This document shows positions 33,276 to 41,685 of a stretch of DNA of 64,000 nt, piece by piece. Below the pieces are notes generated by a model. The model ran no database searches and was not told where the DNA came from. It saw only the letters and a program-made list of their open reading frames with translations. The translations under genes were made by a program, and so were the position numbers. The stretch is from CAXQUZ01 sp942491145 (GTDB lineage Bacteria; Myxococcota_A; UBA796; UBA2385): the NCBI GenBank assembly GCA_942491145.1, contig CALOBC010000035.1:62001-126000 (forward strand), in the 5' to 3' direction. Each line of letters begins with the position of its first letter. Within the stretch, counting starts at the first letter, position 1.

Positions 33276-34266
33276 CGCCGCCGCCCAGCTCGGTGTGAAA
33301 GAAGTGGAGCTGGTGCAGTGCATGCCCACTGGCAGCACCCGCTTGGGCGACGACCCCCGTCCGCTGCTTCGGGGCTTTGAGGGCGTGGGCAAGGTGATGG
33401 TGCTGACCCGCAATGACCACTGCGTGCACGAGCGCCGGGGCCGCTTCGAGTCGGTCAAGGTGGACGGGCCGATGGGCCTGGTGGTGGGGCCCGACATCGA
33501 CCTGCGCCTGTTCCTGCGGGGCTGGGCGTCGGCCTTTGCCGTTGAGGTGGCCGGTCGGGCGGGACCGCTCGCGAGCGTGCAGTTCTTTGATGCCCATGGT
33601 GACGCCGTCTTCAAGGTCTACTTGGACGCAGAGCGGGGCGACCGGGCGGCCTGGGACGCGCTGATCGCCGCCAACACCGTGGACGACAGCCCCCTCGTGC
33701 TCTCCCCCCGTCCCCCGAGCGATGCGGCGGCAGAGCCCGGTGAGGGCTTCGACAAAGACGCCTTTGTCGACGGTTGGGCCGCGCTCAAAGACACCCATGC
33801 CTTCTACGGCTTGCTGCGCCGCCATGGCATCTCCCGTCGCGCGGGCTTGCGGGCGGCACAGGGTCGCTTCGTCACCCGCTTGCACGACCAAGCCCCCACC
33901 CAGCTGCTCGAAGCGGCGGCCGAAGAGGGCGTGTCCATCATGGTCTTCGTGGGCAACGCCGGCGGCATCCAGATCCACTCCGGGCCGGTCCAGCGCATCA
34001 AGGCCCTCGGCGACTGGATCAACGTGCTCGACCCCGAGTTCAACCTGCACCTGCGCACGGACGTGGGCGGCGAGGTCTACCGGGTGGTCAAGCCGACGGT
34101 GGACGGCGATGTGACGTCGGTGGAGCTGCTGGACACCGAGGGCAACTTGGTGGTCAGCTTCTTCGGTGCCCGCAAGCCGGGCATTCCCGAGAACGCGCAC
34201 TGGCGGGCGCTGGCCCAAGGGCTGGATGGCTGGACCCCGACGGAGGGCGAGCGTGCGGCCCGCTGA
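33211..34266 (+). CDS. hmuS: Cytoplasmic haem-binding/degrading protein (HemS/HmuS family)
   Basis: 351 aa from an ATG after CTGGAG. It has the duplicated ChuS/HemS layout: the first repeat starts near RIRDAAAQLGVKEVELV and the second ends with GGIQIHSGP and LGDWINVLDPEFNLHLR, a well-conserved family stretch. Such proteins accept imported haem and store it or break it down to release iron. It closes the haem operon; about 100 bases follow before the next gene. Confidence 0.88.
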   Translation: MSALFSRWQALLSDKPKCRIRDAAAQLGVKEVELVQCMPTGSTRLGDDPRPLLRGFEGVGKVMVLTRNDHCVHERRGRFESVKVDGPMGLVVGPDIDLRLFLRGWASAFAVEVAGRAGPLASVQFFDAHGDAVFKVYLDAERGDRAAWDALIAANTVDDSPLVLSPRPPSDAAAEPGEGFDKDAFVDGWAALKDTHAFYGLLRRHGISRRAGLRAAQGRFVTRLHDQAPTQLLEAAAEEGVSIMVFVGNAGGIQIHSGPVQRIKALGDWINVLDPEFNLHLRTDVGGEVYRVVKPTVDGDVTSVELLDTEGNLVVSFFGARKPGIPENAHWRALAQGLDGWTPTEGERAAR

Positions 34267-34363
34267 GCTGCGCGTGATGCACGGTCCACCCCGAGGCGCC
34301 GCGCCGTGTACAGGGGGCGGACCGAGGGGTTAGACGGGGTGCTCCCCCAACCTCGAGGCCCCC

Positions 34364-35302
34364 ATGCGCCGGCTGTCCCTGCTCCTCTTCTTCTGCCTTG
34401 CATGTGAGTCCAACAGCGACGCCGGCAAAGACACGTCCGAGCCGGCCGGTGCGGACGGCGGTGAGGGCGCCGATGGTGGGGACGGCAGTGATGGTGCCGA
34501 TGGGGGCGATGGCGCCGACGGCGGGGACGGCGGCGACACCGGCCCCGAAGGCTCCTACTCCGAGGGCGACTGCCCCCAGTTGGTGGAGGGCACGAACGAC
34601 TTTGTGTCCGGTGGGGAAGAGCGCAAAGTGGTCGTGCACCTGCCCGACAGCCCCGAGGGCGCGCCGGTCATCTTTGCGTGGCATTGGCTCGGCGGGCGGG
34701 CGAACCAGATCGTCTCGGCGCTGAACCTCGAAGCGCTGGTGGCCGATGCCGGCGTGATCGTGGTGGCGCCCAACAGCCACAACCAGCCCTACGAGTGGGA
34801 CTTCATCGGGGGTCCCGACAACAACCCGGACCTGCTGGTCTTCGATGACTTGTTGTATTGCTTGGACGACCAGTTTGGCGTGGACCGCGACCGGGTGACG
34901 GCGACGGGCATGTCGGCGGGCGGGCTGTGGACCACGTACTTGACGATGCATCGCGGTGCCGAATTGGCCGCCAGTGCGCCATTCTCGGGGGGCACCTTCC
35001 CGGGCAACTACACAAGCCCGGGGCGCACCCTGCCGGTGCTGCTCACCTGGGGCGGGCCGGACGACTGGTACGGCGAGCTGTCGTTTGAAGAGTCCAGCGA
35101 AGCCTTCTCCCAAGCGCTGCGCGACGACGGCCACTTCGTGGTGGAGTGTGTGCACGACCTGGGCCACACGCTGCCCCGGGAAGCGCCGGCGATGGTGCGG
35201 GACTTCTTGTTGGTGCATGACCGCACGATGACCGAGTCGCCCTGGATGGCGGGCTTGCCCGAGGGCGCGCCGGACTTCTGCCGGATTCCGGGCGACGGTT
35301 GA
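34364..35302 (+). CDS. Exported esterase lipoprotein (PHB depolymerase/LpqC-like)
   Basis: 312 aa lipoprotein with lipobox CLAC (Cys17) and a Gly/Asp-rich spacer (repeats of GADGGDG) at about 25-60. An alpha/beta-hydrolase domain follows: HWLGGRANQ near the oxyanion loop, nucleophile Ser in ATGMSAGGLW, an Asp in GGPDDWYG and a His in DLGHTLP. This matches the LpqC/polyhydroxybutyrate-depolymerase-like esterase family; the natural substrate is unknown. It is exported and probably surface-attached, and not clearly tied to its neighbours. Confidence 0.82.
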   Translation: MRRLSLLLFFCLACESNSDAGKDTSEPAGADGGEGADGGDGSDGADGGDGADGGDGGDTGPEGSYSEGDCPQLVEGTNDFVSGGEERKVVVHLPDSPEGAPVIFAWHWLGGRANQIVSALNLEALVADAGVIVVAPNSHNQPYEWDFIGGPDNNPDLLVFDDLLYCLDDQFGVDRDRVTATGMSAGGLWTTYLTMHRGAELAASAPFSGGTFPGNYTSPGRTLPVLLTWGGPDDWYGELSFEESSEAFSQALRDDGHFVVECVHDLGHTLPREAPAMVRDFLLVHDRTMTESPWMAGLPEGAPDFCRIPGDG

Positions 35303-35333
35303 TCTGGCGCACCGGCGGGGCGTGGCGCCCGGT

Positions 35334-35370
35334 CGATTGTTTTGATATTCGTCGAAATACGAAACAATCG
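35334..35370 (+). promoter_or_regulatory. Long dyad upstream of Acr3-type transporter
   Basis: CGATTGTTT at 35334-35342 and AAACAATCG at 35362-35370 form perfect 9-base arms. Between them, ATTCG and CGAAAT make a second, inner imperfect dyad. The AT-rich site lies just before the gene pair for arsenite export and resembles ArsR/SmtB-type operators, but no arsR is in the window. It could also act as a hairpin in the leader RNA. Confidence 0.55.
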
Positions 35371-35385
35371 AAGCTGAGGTGTCCC

Positions 35386-35466
35386 ATGCTCCATCGCTGG
35401 TCTGGCCCGTCGCTGTGTGTGCCCCTGTGTGCGGCTCAGGGTGCCAACCTGGGGTGTGGGCTGTGA
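35386..35466 (+). CDS. 26-aa Cys-containing leader ORF (putative)
   Basis: An ATG follows GAGGT at good spacing; the peptide MLHRWSGPSLCVPLC continues to a stop that overlaps the transporter GTG (GTGA). It has three Cys residues (11, 15, 24). Translation could be coupled to the transporter, and thiols could in principle sense arsenite, but a chance ORF is not excluded. Confidence 0.35.
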   Translation: MLHRWSGPSLCVPLCAAQGANLGCGL

Positions 35467-36548
35467 GCCCGCCCGTCGACGGGGCGTCGGTGGACGGTCC
35501 GGCCGAGGGCAACCCTCTTGGGTTGTTCGGTCGCTATCTCTCGGTCTGGGTGGGGCTGTGCATTGCCGGCGGTGTGGCCCTCGGCGTGTGGGTTCCCGGC
35601 CTGTTCCAGATGGTCGCCGCCGCCGAGGTCGCGAGCGTCAACCTCGTGGTCGCGGTGTTCATCTGGGTGATGATCTATCCGATGATGGTGCAAGTCGACT
35701 TGGGCTGCATCCGGGACGTGCGCAAGCGCCCCGGTGGCTTGGTGCTCACCCTGGTCATCAACTGGCTGGTGAAGCCGTTCACGATGACCATGCTGGCGTG
35801 GTTGTTCTTCAAGGTGGTCTTCGCCGACCTGGTGCCCCTCGAAGACGCCGAACAATACATCGCGGGCATGATCTTGCTCGGTGTGGCCCCGTGCACGGCG
35901 ATGGTGTTTGTGTGGAGCCAGCTGTCGAAGGGCGACCCGAACTACACGTTGGTGCAGGTCTCGGTCAACGACCTCATCATGGTGTTCGCCTTCGCCCCCC
36001 TCGCGGGCTGGTTGTTGGGGGTGTCCAATGTGACGGTGCCCTGGACCACCCTTGTGTTGTCGGTGGTGTTGTTTGTGGTGTTGCCGCTGGTCGCTGGCGC
36101 GGTCACCCGCCAAGTGTTGCAGGGCCGGGGGCCGGACGCGCTGCACCGCTTTGAGGGGCGGGTCAAGCCTGCGTCGATCCTGGGCTTGCTGGCGACGGTT
36201 GTGTTGATCTTTGGCTTGCAAGCCCCCTCCATCGTGTCCAATCCCCTCGTGATCCTGCTCATCGCGGTGCCCCTGTTGCTCCAGTCCTACGGCATCTTCA
36301 TCATTGCGTATGGCTTGTCGTGGGCGTTTCGGATTCGGCACGAGGTGGCGGCCCCGGCGGCGATGATTGGCACGTCCAACTTCTTTGAGCTGGCGGTCGC
36401 GGTGGCCATCAGCTTGTTTGGGTTGCAGTCTGGGGCGGCCCTCGCCACGGTGGTGGGCGTGTTGATTGAGGTGCCGGTGATGCTGTCGCTGGTCGCGGTG
36501 GCGAACCGCACCCGCGGGGCCTTTCAGGCACGGGCGGCGGGGGCCTGA
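35463..36548 (+). CDS. acr3: Acr3-type arsenite efflux transporter
   Basis: 361 aa from a GTG at 35463; a GTG at 35379 in the same frame would add a Cys/Pro-rich tail. About ten transmembrane helices of the BASS/Acr3 fold. The conserved Acr3 Cys lies in LLGVAPCTAMVFVW, and LVINWLVKPFTM and MIGTSNFFELAVAVAI are well-conserved family segments. It should export arsenite across the inner membrane. No arsR, arsC or arsM neighbour is present. A dyad and a short ORF precede it. Confidence 0.9.
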   Translation: MSPPVDGASVDGPAEGNPLGLFGRYLSVWVGLCIAGGVALGVWVPGLFQMVAAAEVASVNLVVAVFIWVMIYPMMVQVDLGCIRDVRKRPGGLVLTLVINWLVKPFTMTMLAWLFFKVVFADLVPLEDAEQYIAGMILLGVAPCTAMVFVWSQLSKGDPNYTLVQVSVNDLIMVFAFAPLAGWLLGVSNVTVPWTTLVLSVVLFVVLPLVAGAVTRQVLQGRGPDALHRFEGRVKPASILGLLATVVLIFGLQAPSIVSNPLVILLIAVPLLLQSYGIFIIAYGLSWAFRIRHEVAAPAAMIGTSNFFELAVAVAISLFGLQSGAALATVVGVLIEVPVMLSLVAVANRTRGAFQARAAGA

Positions 36549-36566
36549 GCTCGGCGGACCGGGGCC

Positions 36567-36600
36567 GGGGTGAGATCTTGGCCGCCGCTGAGATCACCCC
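36567..36600 (+). terminator. Possible imperfect hairpin terminator after acr3
   Basis: GGGGT with ACCCC and the inner GATC pair form a bulged stem about 18 bases after the acr3 stop, followed by TTGT. The stem is interrupted, so termination is uncertain. Confidence 0.35.
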
Positions 36601-36636
36601 TTGTCGAGATGCCCGCCGGTGTGCGAGTATTCGGCC

Positions 36637-37776
36637 ATGCACGTCGTCCGCCGCTTGTGTCTGGGTCTGTTGCTTTCGTCTGGCACCGTCTGCTGCCAGG
36701 CGCCGGGTCATGACGACCGGTCGGAACTGGCTGAAGACGCCGGTGACGCCGTGCCGAGCGCGGTCCCCTACGACGGGCCACTGATCGACACCCACGCCCA
36801 CATCGTCAGCTACGCGTCCTTGAGCCAAGACAGCCCCACATTTCGGGTGGACCATCGCGATGAGGACGCCCGTGACGACGCGCTGCAGACCGCCCGCCAC
36901 CTGGAGTCCATGGACGCCAACCGGATTGGGTGTGTGGTGGGGTTTCACGCCGTCAGCCTCGCCCAGCCCGGCGACCCGGACTACCGCGACCGGGACGCCG
37001 ACGTGCAGGCCAAGCTGCTCGGCCATGCCCTTCGGCTGAAGCGGGAGCACGGCGACCGCTTCAAGCTGTTTGCCGAGGTCTTTCGGGACAACCCCCTGTC
37101 TTGGTACGACGCGGAAAGATTCTCGTCTATGCTCGACAGTGGGGCATTCTCGGGCATCGGCGAGATCGCGATGGCCAACATTCCATTCAGCGACGCCAAC
37201 GTTGACCCCCGGGTGATCAGCACCTTTCCCGACGACCCCGCGCTGTTGGCCATCTATGCCTTGGCCGGTGAGCGGGGTGTGCCCGTGATGGTCCACCCGG
37301 GCTCCCTTCAAGGGCTCGACACCGCCATCGCCCACGACCCCCGGACCCCCTGGGTCATCCATGGCTGGCAAGTGCACGATGAGTGGACCAACCTCGATGC
37401 CCTCGACGACCTGTTTCGCACCCATCCCAACCTCTACTACACGCTGGACTTTGCCGAGAGCCTGCCGGAGCACCTGGACCTGATGAAGGGGCGGCGGGGC
37501 GCGGAGGAAGACGCGTTCTTGCCGTACATGGACGAGCACATGGACCACGGCGTGCACCGGATGACCGAGGAGTGGCGGGAGCTCATTGAGGCGTGGCCGG
37601 GCCGCTTCATGTGGGGGACCGACCTCGCCCGCCCCCGCTGGCAGTGGGAGAACCCCGAGATCCTGGCGGCCATCGTGCAACAGAACCGCCAGTTTCTGGG
37701 CACGCTGGATCCCGACAAGGCCGATGCCATCGGCTGGCAGACGGCGGAGCGGGTGTTTGGGCCTTGTGCGCCGTAG
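36637..37776 (+). CDS. Exported amidohydrolase_2-family metal hydrolase
   Basis: 379 aa. The N-terminal signal sequence ends in a double Cys (TVCCQ), so it may be a lipoprotein. TIM-barrel amidohydrolase signs: DTHAHI after strand 1, HPG in VMVHPGSL, an HGWQVHDEW segment and the terminal Asp in MWGTDLARPR. The family includes decarboxylases and hydrolases of lactones or aromatic acids; the substrate cannot be told. It stands between the arsenite transporter and the RnfD-like gene without overlaps. Confidence 0.8.
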   Translation: MHVVRRLCLGLLLSSGTVCCQAPGHDDRSELAEDAGDAVPSAVPYDGPLIDTHAHIVSYASLSQDSPTFRVDHRDEDARDDALQTARHLESMDANRIGCVVGFHAVSLAQPGDPDYRDRDADVQAKLLGHALRLKREHGDRFKLFAEVFRDNPLSWYDAERFSSMLDSGAFSGIGEIAMANIPFSDANVDPRVISTFPDDPALLAIYALAGERGVPVMVHPGSLQGLDTAIAHDPRTPWVIHGWQVHDEWTNLDALDDLFRTHPNLYYTLDFAESLPEHLDLMKGRRGAEEDAFLPYMDEHMDHGVHRMTEEWRELIEAWPGRFMWGTDLARPRWQWENPEILAAIVQQNRQFLGTLDPDKADAIGWQTAERVFGPCAP

Positions 37777-37847
37777 TGTCGGCCAGCGACTGGGCTCAGC
37801 AGCGTCGCCGAACGGCCACGCACGTTATCCGGGACCGACCCTGACGG

Positions 37848-39431
37848 ATGACTGCTGGAGGGGCCACGCGCGCGTCAAGGCTGGGGTCGAGCTTGAGTGA
37901 AGGCCAGCGAGAGTCCCGGCTGCGACGGGTTGTGGTGGTGCTGTTGCTGGTCTTGCCGGCATCGCTGATGTGGTTGCTGGCCCGGCCGGGCACGCCTCGC
38001 CCCAATGTGTGTGCGCAGCCTGATGATGCCTTCTGGCACGATGTCTTGACGGCGCCGGGGGTCGCGGTGGATCTGGACGGTCCCGGCAGCTACCGGCTGT
38101 CGTCCACCGAGCCCGGCGTGGTCTGGGAAGGGGGAGTGCTCGTCGAAGATGCCCGGTGTGCGTCCCACTTTGTGGCACGTCCCCGGGTGGGGCCCTTCGT
38201 GGTCTGGGCCGAGACCCATGGCGCCGGGCGCCTCACGGACGGGCTGGTGGACCGCCTGCGCAAGGTCGAGTCTGGCTGGGCGGCTGAGCCCCCACCGCCG
38301 GTGCGCATGTCGCTGGAGCGGTGGCGTCCGGTCGCTGACGTGCTGGGCTTTGCCATCTTCCTCGTGGCAGCCTTGCGGGCTTGGCAGGGGCGGGGCCCCC
38401 TGTTCGTCTCCCACTTCCGGCCCACCCACTTGTTGCCGTCCGCGATTCAGCTCACGGTGCTCAGTGCTTGGGGGCTGTTCTGTGTGCACCTTGCGCCCCA
38501 AGTGCCCAGCATTGTGGTGCAGATCCTGTTTGCGTTCGGTCTCGACATCTTTCTTGGGTTGTTGTTGCATGGCCGCTGGCGGGCTGGGGTGTCGCCCCTG
38601 CCGGTGGTGTTGAGCATGCACTTCTTCGTGTGGTTTTTGGCGCCGTGGAAGGCCATGCTGGTCATCGGTCTGGCCATCGGTGGCAAGCACTTGCTGGTGC
38701 GCAATGGCCGGCCCATCTTCAACCCAAGTGCCCTCGGACTGGGGCTCTACGCCTTGGGCTATGCCCTGCTGCCGACGATCTTCACGGTGGACGGGCTGGT
38801 GCGGCACATGTGGACCGCGCCCGGGCTCTCGCTGTTGATCCTCGTGCTGGCCGCAGTGCCGTTGACCCGCTTCCCCTTGGCGCTGGTGTCCCTCGGTGCG
38901 CTGGGGGGCTGGGCCGCAACCGTCCTCCTCAATGGGCCAGCGCTGCACCTGCCGACCACGGTGATTGCGCTGTGTCTGCTGATCACCGAGCCCTCCAGCC
39001 TCCCCCGCAGCCCGCTGGGACGGCTGTTGACCGGCTTTGCGTATGGCGTGTTGGTCAACGTGAGCTCGGTCTGGTTCCATCACATGGGGCTGGGCGACGA
39101 CCTGTCCAAGGTGCTGCCGATACCGTTGCTCAACTGGCTTGCCCCCCAGATTGATGGGTTGGCAGGGCGGCTGACGGCGATGGACAAGCGGGGGCTGACC
39201 CGGTGGCTTGCGCCGGAGCATCGGCGTTGGCACTTTGCGCTGTTCGCCGTCATCTTGGTGACGGACTGGAGAATCCCGCCCTCCGATGTGCAGCTGCGGG
39301 CGACCCAGCTCTGGGTGGAGGACGTGCCGGGTGTGGTGTGGACGGACGACGGCTTTTTGTGTGAACACAACGAGGCGTGGTGCGAGCCGCTGGCCCCACT
39401 CGCAACGCTCCGGGTGCTCCTCGCGCGGTGA
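37848..39431 (+). CDS. RnfD/NqrB-like membrane protein
   Basis: 527 aa. One N-terminal membrane anchor (28-45) is followed by a Cys-containing periplasmic-like domain up to about 155, then about eight transmembrane helices. The segments RNGRPIFNPSALGLGL and ITEPSSLPRSPLGRLLTGFA match the conserved core of RnfD/NqrB subunits, where the Thr/Ser of the PSRTPxGR-type loop carries FMN in true Rnf/Nqr complexes. No other Rnf or Nqr genes are adjacent. The C-terminal part has two Cys residues (FLCEHNEAWCEP). It may be an electron-transfer or transport protein of the solitary RnfD-like type. Confidence 0.78.
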   Translation: MTAGGATRASRLGSSLSEGQRESRLRRVVVVLLLVLPASLMWLLARPGTPRPNVCAQPDDAFWHDVLTAPGVAVDLDGPGSYRLSSTEPGVVWEGGVLVEDARCASHFVARPRVGPFVVWAETHGAGRLTDGLVDRLRKVESGWAAEPPPPVRMSLERWRPVADVLGFAIFLVAALRAWQGRGPLFVSHFRPTHLLPSAIQLTVLSAWGLFCVHLAPQVPSIVVQILFAFGLDIFLGLLLHGRWRAGVSPLPVVLSMHFFVWFLAPWKAMLVIGLAIGGKHLLVRNGRPIFNPSALGLGLYALGYALLPTIFTVDGLVRHMWTAPGLSLLILVLAAVPLTRFPLALVSLGALGGWAATVLLNGPALHLPTTVIALCLLITEPSSLPRSPLGRLLTGFAYGVLVNVSSVWFHHMGLGDDLSKVLPIPLLNWLAPQIDGLAGRLTAMDKRGLTRWLAPEHRRWHFALFAVILVTDWRIPPSDVQLRATQLWVEDVPGVVWTDDGFLCEHNEAWCEPLAPLATLRVLLAR

Positions 39432-39468
39432 CCAGGTGTTTATCGCTTGTTTTTGAGGCCTCGGCGAC

Positions 39469-40227
39469 TCACACCAAGGGGGTCAAGATCTCGGGGCCGT
39501 CGTGGGTCATCAGCACTGTGTGTTCAAACTGGGCGGACCACCGGCCGTCCTTGGTGCGGACCGTCCAGCCGTCAGGCAGGGTGATGACCTCGGTGCCGCC
39601 GAGCACCAGCATCGGCTCCACGGTGAAGGCGTGGCCCACCTTGAGGACCGGACCGAAGACGGCGGGACCGGTGTGGCGGACGAAGGGTCCTTGGTGCATC
39701 TCGCGCCCGATGCCGTGCCCGCCGTACAGGGTGATGACCGAGCACCCCTCGGACCGGGCGAGGGCCTCGACGGCCGCGCCGACCCGTCCCAGGGGGGCGC
39801 CCAACCGGGCCGCGGCGATGCCCACATCCCGGCATCGGCGGGTGGTCTCGACGAGGTGAAGCGCCTCGGGGGGCGGGTTTCCCACCAGGAACGTGGCGGA
39901 CGTGTCGCCGTGCCATCCGTTGAGCTTGGTGGTCACGTCGACATTGATGATGTCGCCGTCTTCGAGGTGTTCGGTGTCGCTGGGAATGCCGTGGCAGACG
40001 ACATTGTTGCGGCTTGTGCACACGGCTGCGGGGAAGCCCTTGTAGCCAAGCTGGGAGGGGGTGCCGCCGAGCTGCCGGGTGTGGTCCCGGACCAGCCGGT
40101 CGATGTCTGCCGTGCTCATGCCGGGCCGAAGCTGGCGCCCGACGTGGGCCAGGGTGGCGGCGGCGGCTTTGCCTGCGGCACGCATGTCGGGCCAGCTCGG
40201 CTCAGGGATGCGCGGGAAGGGTCTCAT
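39469..40227 (-). CDS. map: Methionine aminopeptidase, type I
   Basis: 252 aa from the ATG at 40227. Metal ligands are in order: Asp in INVDVTTKLNGWHGD (two), His in GGHGIGREMHQ, Glu in FTVEPMLVLGG and Glu in SAQFEHTVLMT. Length and motifs match the type Ia enzyme without an N-terminal zinc domain. It removes N-terminal Met from nascent proteins. It is not in a ribosomal operon here, so it may be a second copy. It is divergent from the LysR-like gene. Confidence 0.92.
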   Translation of the reverse strand: MRPFPRIPEPSWPDMRAAGKAAAATLAHVGRQLRPGMSTADIDRLVRDHTRQLGGTPSQLGYKGFPAAVCTSRNNVVCHGIPSDTEHLEDGDIINVDVTTKLNGWHGDTSATFLVGNPPPEALHLVETTRRCRDVGIAAARLGAPLGRVGAAVEALARSEGCSVITLYGGHGIGREMHQGPFVRHTGPAVFGPVLKVGHAFTVEPMLVLGGTEVITLPDGWTVRTKDGRWSAQFEHTVLMTHDGPEILTPLV

Positions 40228-40281
40228 GGTGGGGCTCCGTTCTGGACGTGCTGCTGTCACCGGTCGCGGGGGGTCTGTCCT

Positions 40282-40296
40282 ATACCGGTTGGGTAT
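40282..40296. promoter_or_regulatory. LysR-type dyad between map and HTH gene
   Basis: ATACC and GGTAT arms with a 5-base spacer form a T-N11-A motif, the core LysR-box pattern. It lies in the divergent intergenic region, 68 bases before the HTH gene start and 55 bases before the map start. Confidence 0.5.
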
Positions 40297-40363
40297 TGGA
40301 GTGGGGGCCCCGGGGTCGGAGTGGGGGGGCCCGGTCGGCTACACTGGCGGGACCGGAGGTCTC

Positions 40364-40669
40364 ATGAGTCTGGACCAGCTCCGCAGCTTTGTGGCTGTGG
40401 TCGAAGAAGGCACCGTTGTCGGCGCCGCAGGACGCCTGCACATCAGCCAGCCCCCCCTCACCCGGCGAATCCATGCGTTGGAAGCCGAGCTGGGCGCGCC
40501 CCTCTTTGAGCGGGTGCACCGGGGCATGCGTCCCACGGCGGCGGGCCTCGCGTTGCTGCCTCACGCCCGACAGATCTTGGCGACGGTGCGGGCGGCGGAG
40601 CGCTCGGTGAAGGACCAACTCAGGCCGGCTGAATCGGTGCCAGAACGCAACAGGGTGCAATGCCCCTGA
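40364..40669 (+). CDS. LysR-type HTH-only protein
   Basis: 101 aa from an ATG after GGAGGT. Residues 1-62 are a full LysR winged-helix DNA-binding domain (LDQLRSFVAVVEEGTVVGAA, then RLHISQPPLTRRIHALEAEL). The linker helix is present, but the reading frame ends soon after (QLRPAESVPERNRVQCP) without the inducer-binding domain (normally about 200 aa). I saw no continuation in another frame before the mscS gene. It may be a truncated regulator or a deliberately short DNA-binding protein that uses the dyad at 40282. Confidence 0.75.
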   Translation: MSLDQLRSFVAVVEEGTVVGAAGRLHISQPPLTRRIHALEAELGAPLFERVHRGMRPTAAGLALLPHARQILATVRAAERSVKDQLRPAESVPERNRVQCP

Positions 40670-40747
40670 CACGGCCGGGGTGTTAGTGGGCCGGTGCTGC
40701 GCACGCCTTGCGGTGCGCTCGAAGACCCCTTTCCGGAGATCTGCTCT

Positions 40748-41560
40748 ATGCCTGCTTTCGACTGGTCCGACCCGCAGTCCTATATGAACCTCGGGATGAT
40801 GGTGTTGATCGCCGTTGTCATCATGGCCGTCGGCAACATGGTTGGCCGTCTGGTCCACCGCATGGTCGTCCGGGCCGCCCGAAAGGGAAAGCTCACCGAA
40901 GCCCTGGCCCGCTTCCTCGGCCAGCTCGCTCGGTACGTGGTGCTCGCGTTCGCGGCCATCAGCGCTCTTGAGTATGTGGGTGTGGACGTCATGGGCCTGG
41001 TCGCCCTTCTCGGCGCTGCCGGTCTGGCCGTTGGCCTTGCATTGCAGGGCAATCTCGCCAACTTTGCGTCCGGCGTGATGATCCTCATCTTCCAGCCCTT
41101 TGGCTTGGACGACGTCATCACCGCTGGTGGCCACACGGGCGCGGTGGTGGACATCGGCATCTTTGCCACCACGCTGCGCAACCCCGAGAACCACACCATC
41201 ATCGTGCCCAACAGCGCGGTCACCAGTGGCCCCATCGTCAACTTCACGCTGATGGGCTTCCAGCGCGTCAACATCCCCGTGGGCGTCGCGTACGGCAGCG
41301 ATGTGGACAAGGTGGTCGAGATCCTGACCGAGGCTGTCTCCGCGCTCGACATCGTCCGGGCCGATCCCGCGGTGGGCGTGGCCTTCGTGGGCATGGGCGC
41401 CAGCGCGCTCGACTTCGCCGTGCTCTACTTTGCCGACAACGCCGACCGCATCGCCAGCATGCACGAAGTCCGCCGGGCTTGCTACAACGCCCTGAACGAA
41501 AACAACATCGACATTCCGTTCGACCAGATGGTCATTCACCGGGCCCCCGAAGAAGCCTGA
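40748..41560 (+). CDS. mscS: Small-conductance mechanosensitive channel (MscS family)
   Basis: 270 aa from the ATG at 40748, after a CGGAG site. Transmembrane helices lie near 17-36 and 60-80, and the pore helix is VALLGAAGLAVGLALQGNLA, the Gly/Ala-packed TM3. The beta domain has GFQRVNIPVGVAYG and VPNSAVTSGPIVN. This is the minimal MscS layout, acting as an osmotic safety valve in the inner membrane. A strong hairpin terminator follows. Confidence 0.92.
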   Translation: MPAFDWSDPQSYMNLGMMVLIAVVIMAVGNMVGRLVHRMVVRAARKGKLTEALARFLGQLARYVVLAFAAISALEYVGVDVMGLVALLGAAGLAVGLALQGNLANFASGVMILIFQPFGLDDVITAGGHTGAVVDIGIFATTLRNPENHTIIVPNSAVTSGPIVNFTLMGFQRVNIPVGVAYGSDVDKVVEILTEAVSALDIVRADPAVGVAFVGMGASALDFAVLYFADNADRIASMHEVRRACYNALNENNIDIPFDQMVIHRAPEEA

Positions 41561-41617
41561 GTCGCGTGCGCTTCCCGGGCTGCCCCTTGAGGGTTCCCCG
41601 GGAGCGCCCTGAAGCGA

Positions 41618-41650
41618 ACAGCCCCGCACCAAGCTCTGGTGCGGGGCTGT
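41618..41650. terminator. Strong bidirectional hairpin between mscS and PKD lipoprotein
   Basis: A perfect 14-bp stem (ACAGCCCCGCACCA with its complement) and a 5-base AGCTC loop lie between the convergent genes. There is no long T tract, but the position suits termination on both strands. Confidence 0.75.
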
Positions 41651-41685
41651 AGTTGTCTTGGGGCCCCGGAGTGGGGCGCCTCAAC

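Noticed and set aside
37848..39431. Complete Rnf or Nqr complex
   Set aside because: Only one RnfD/NqrB-like subunit is present in the window.
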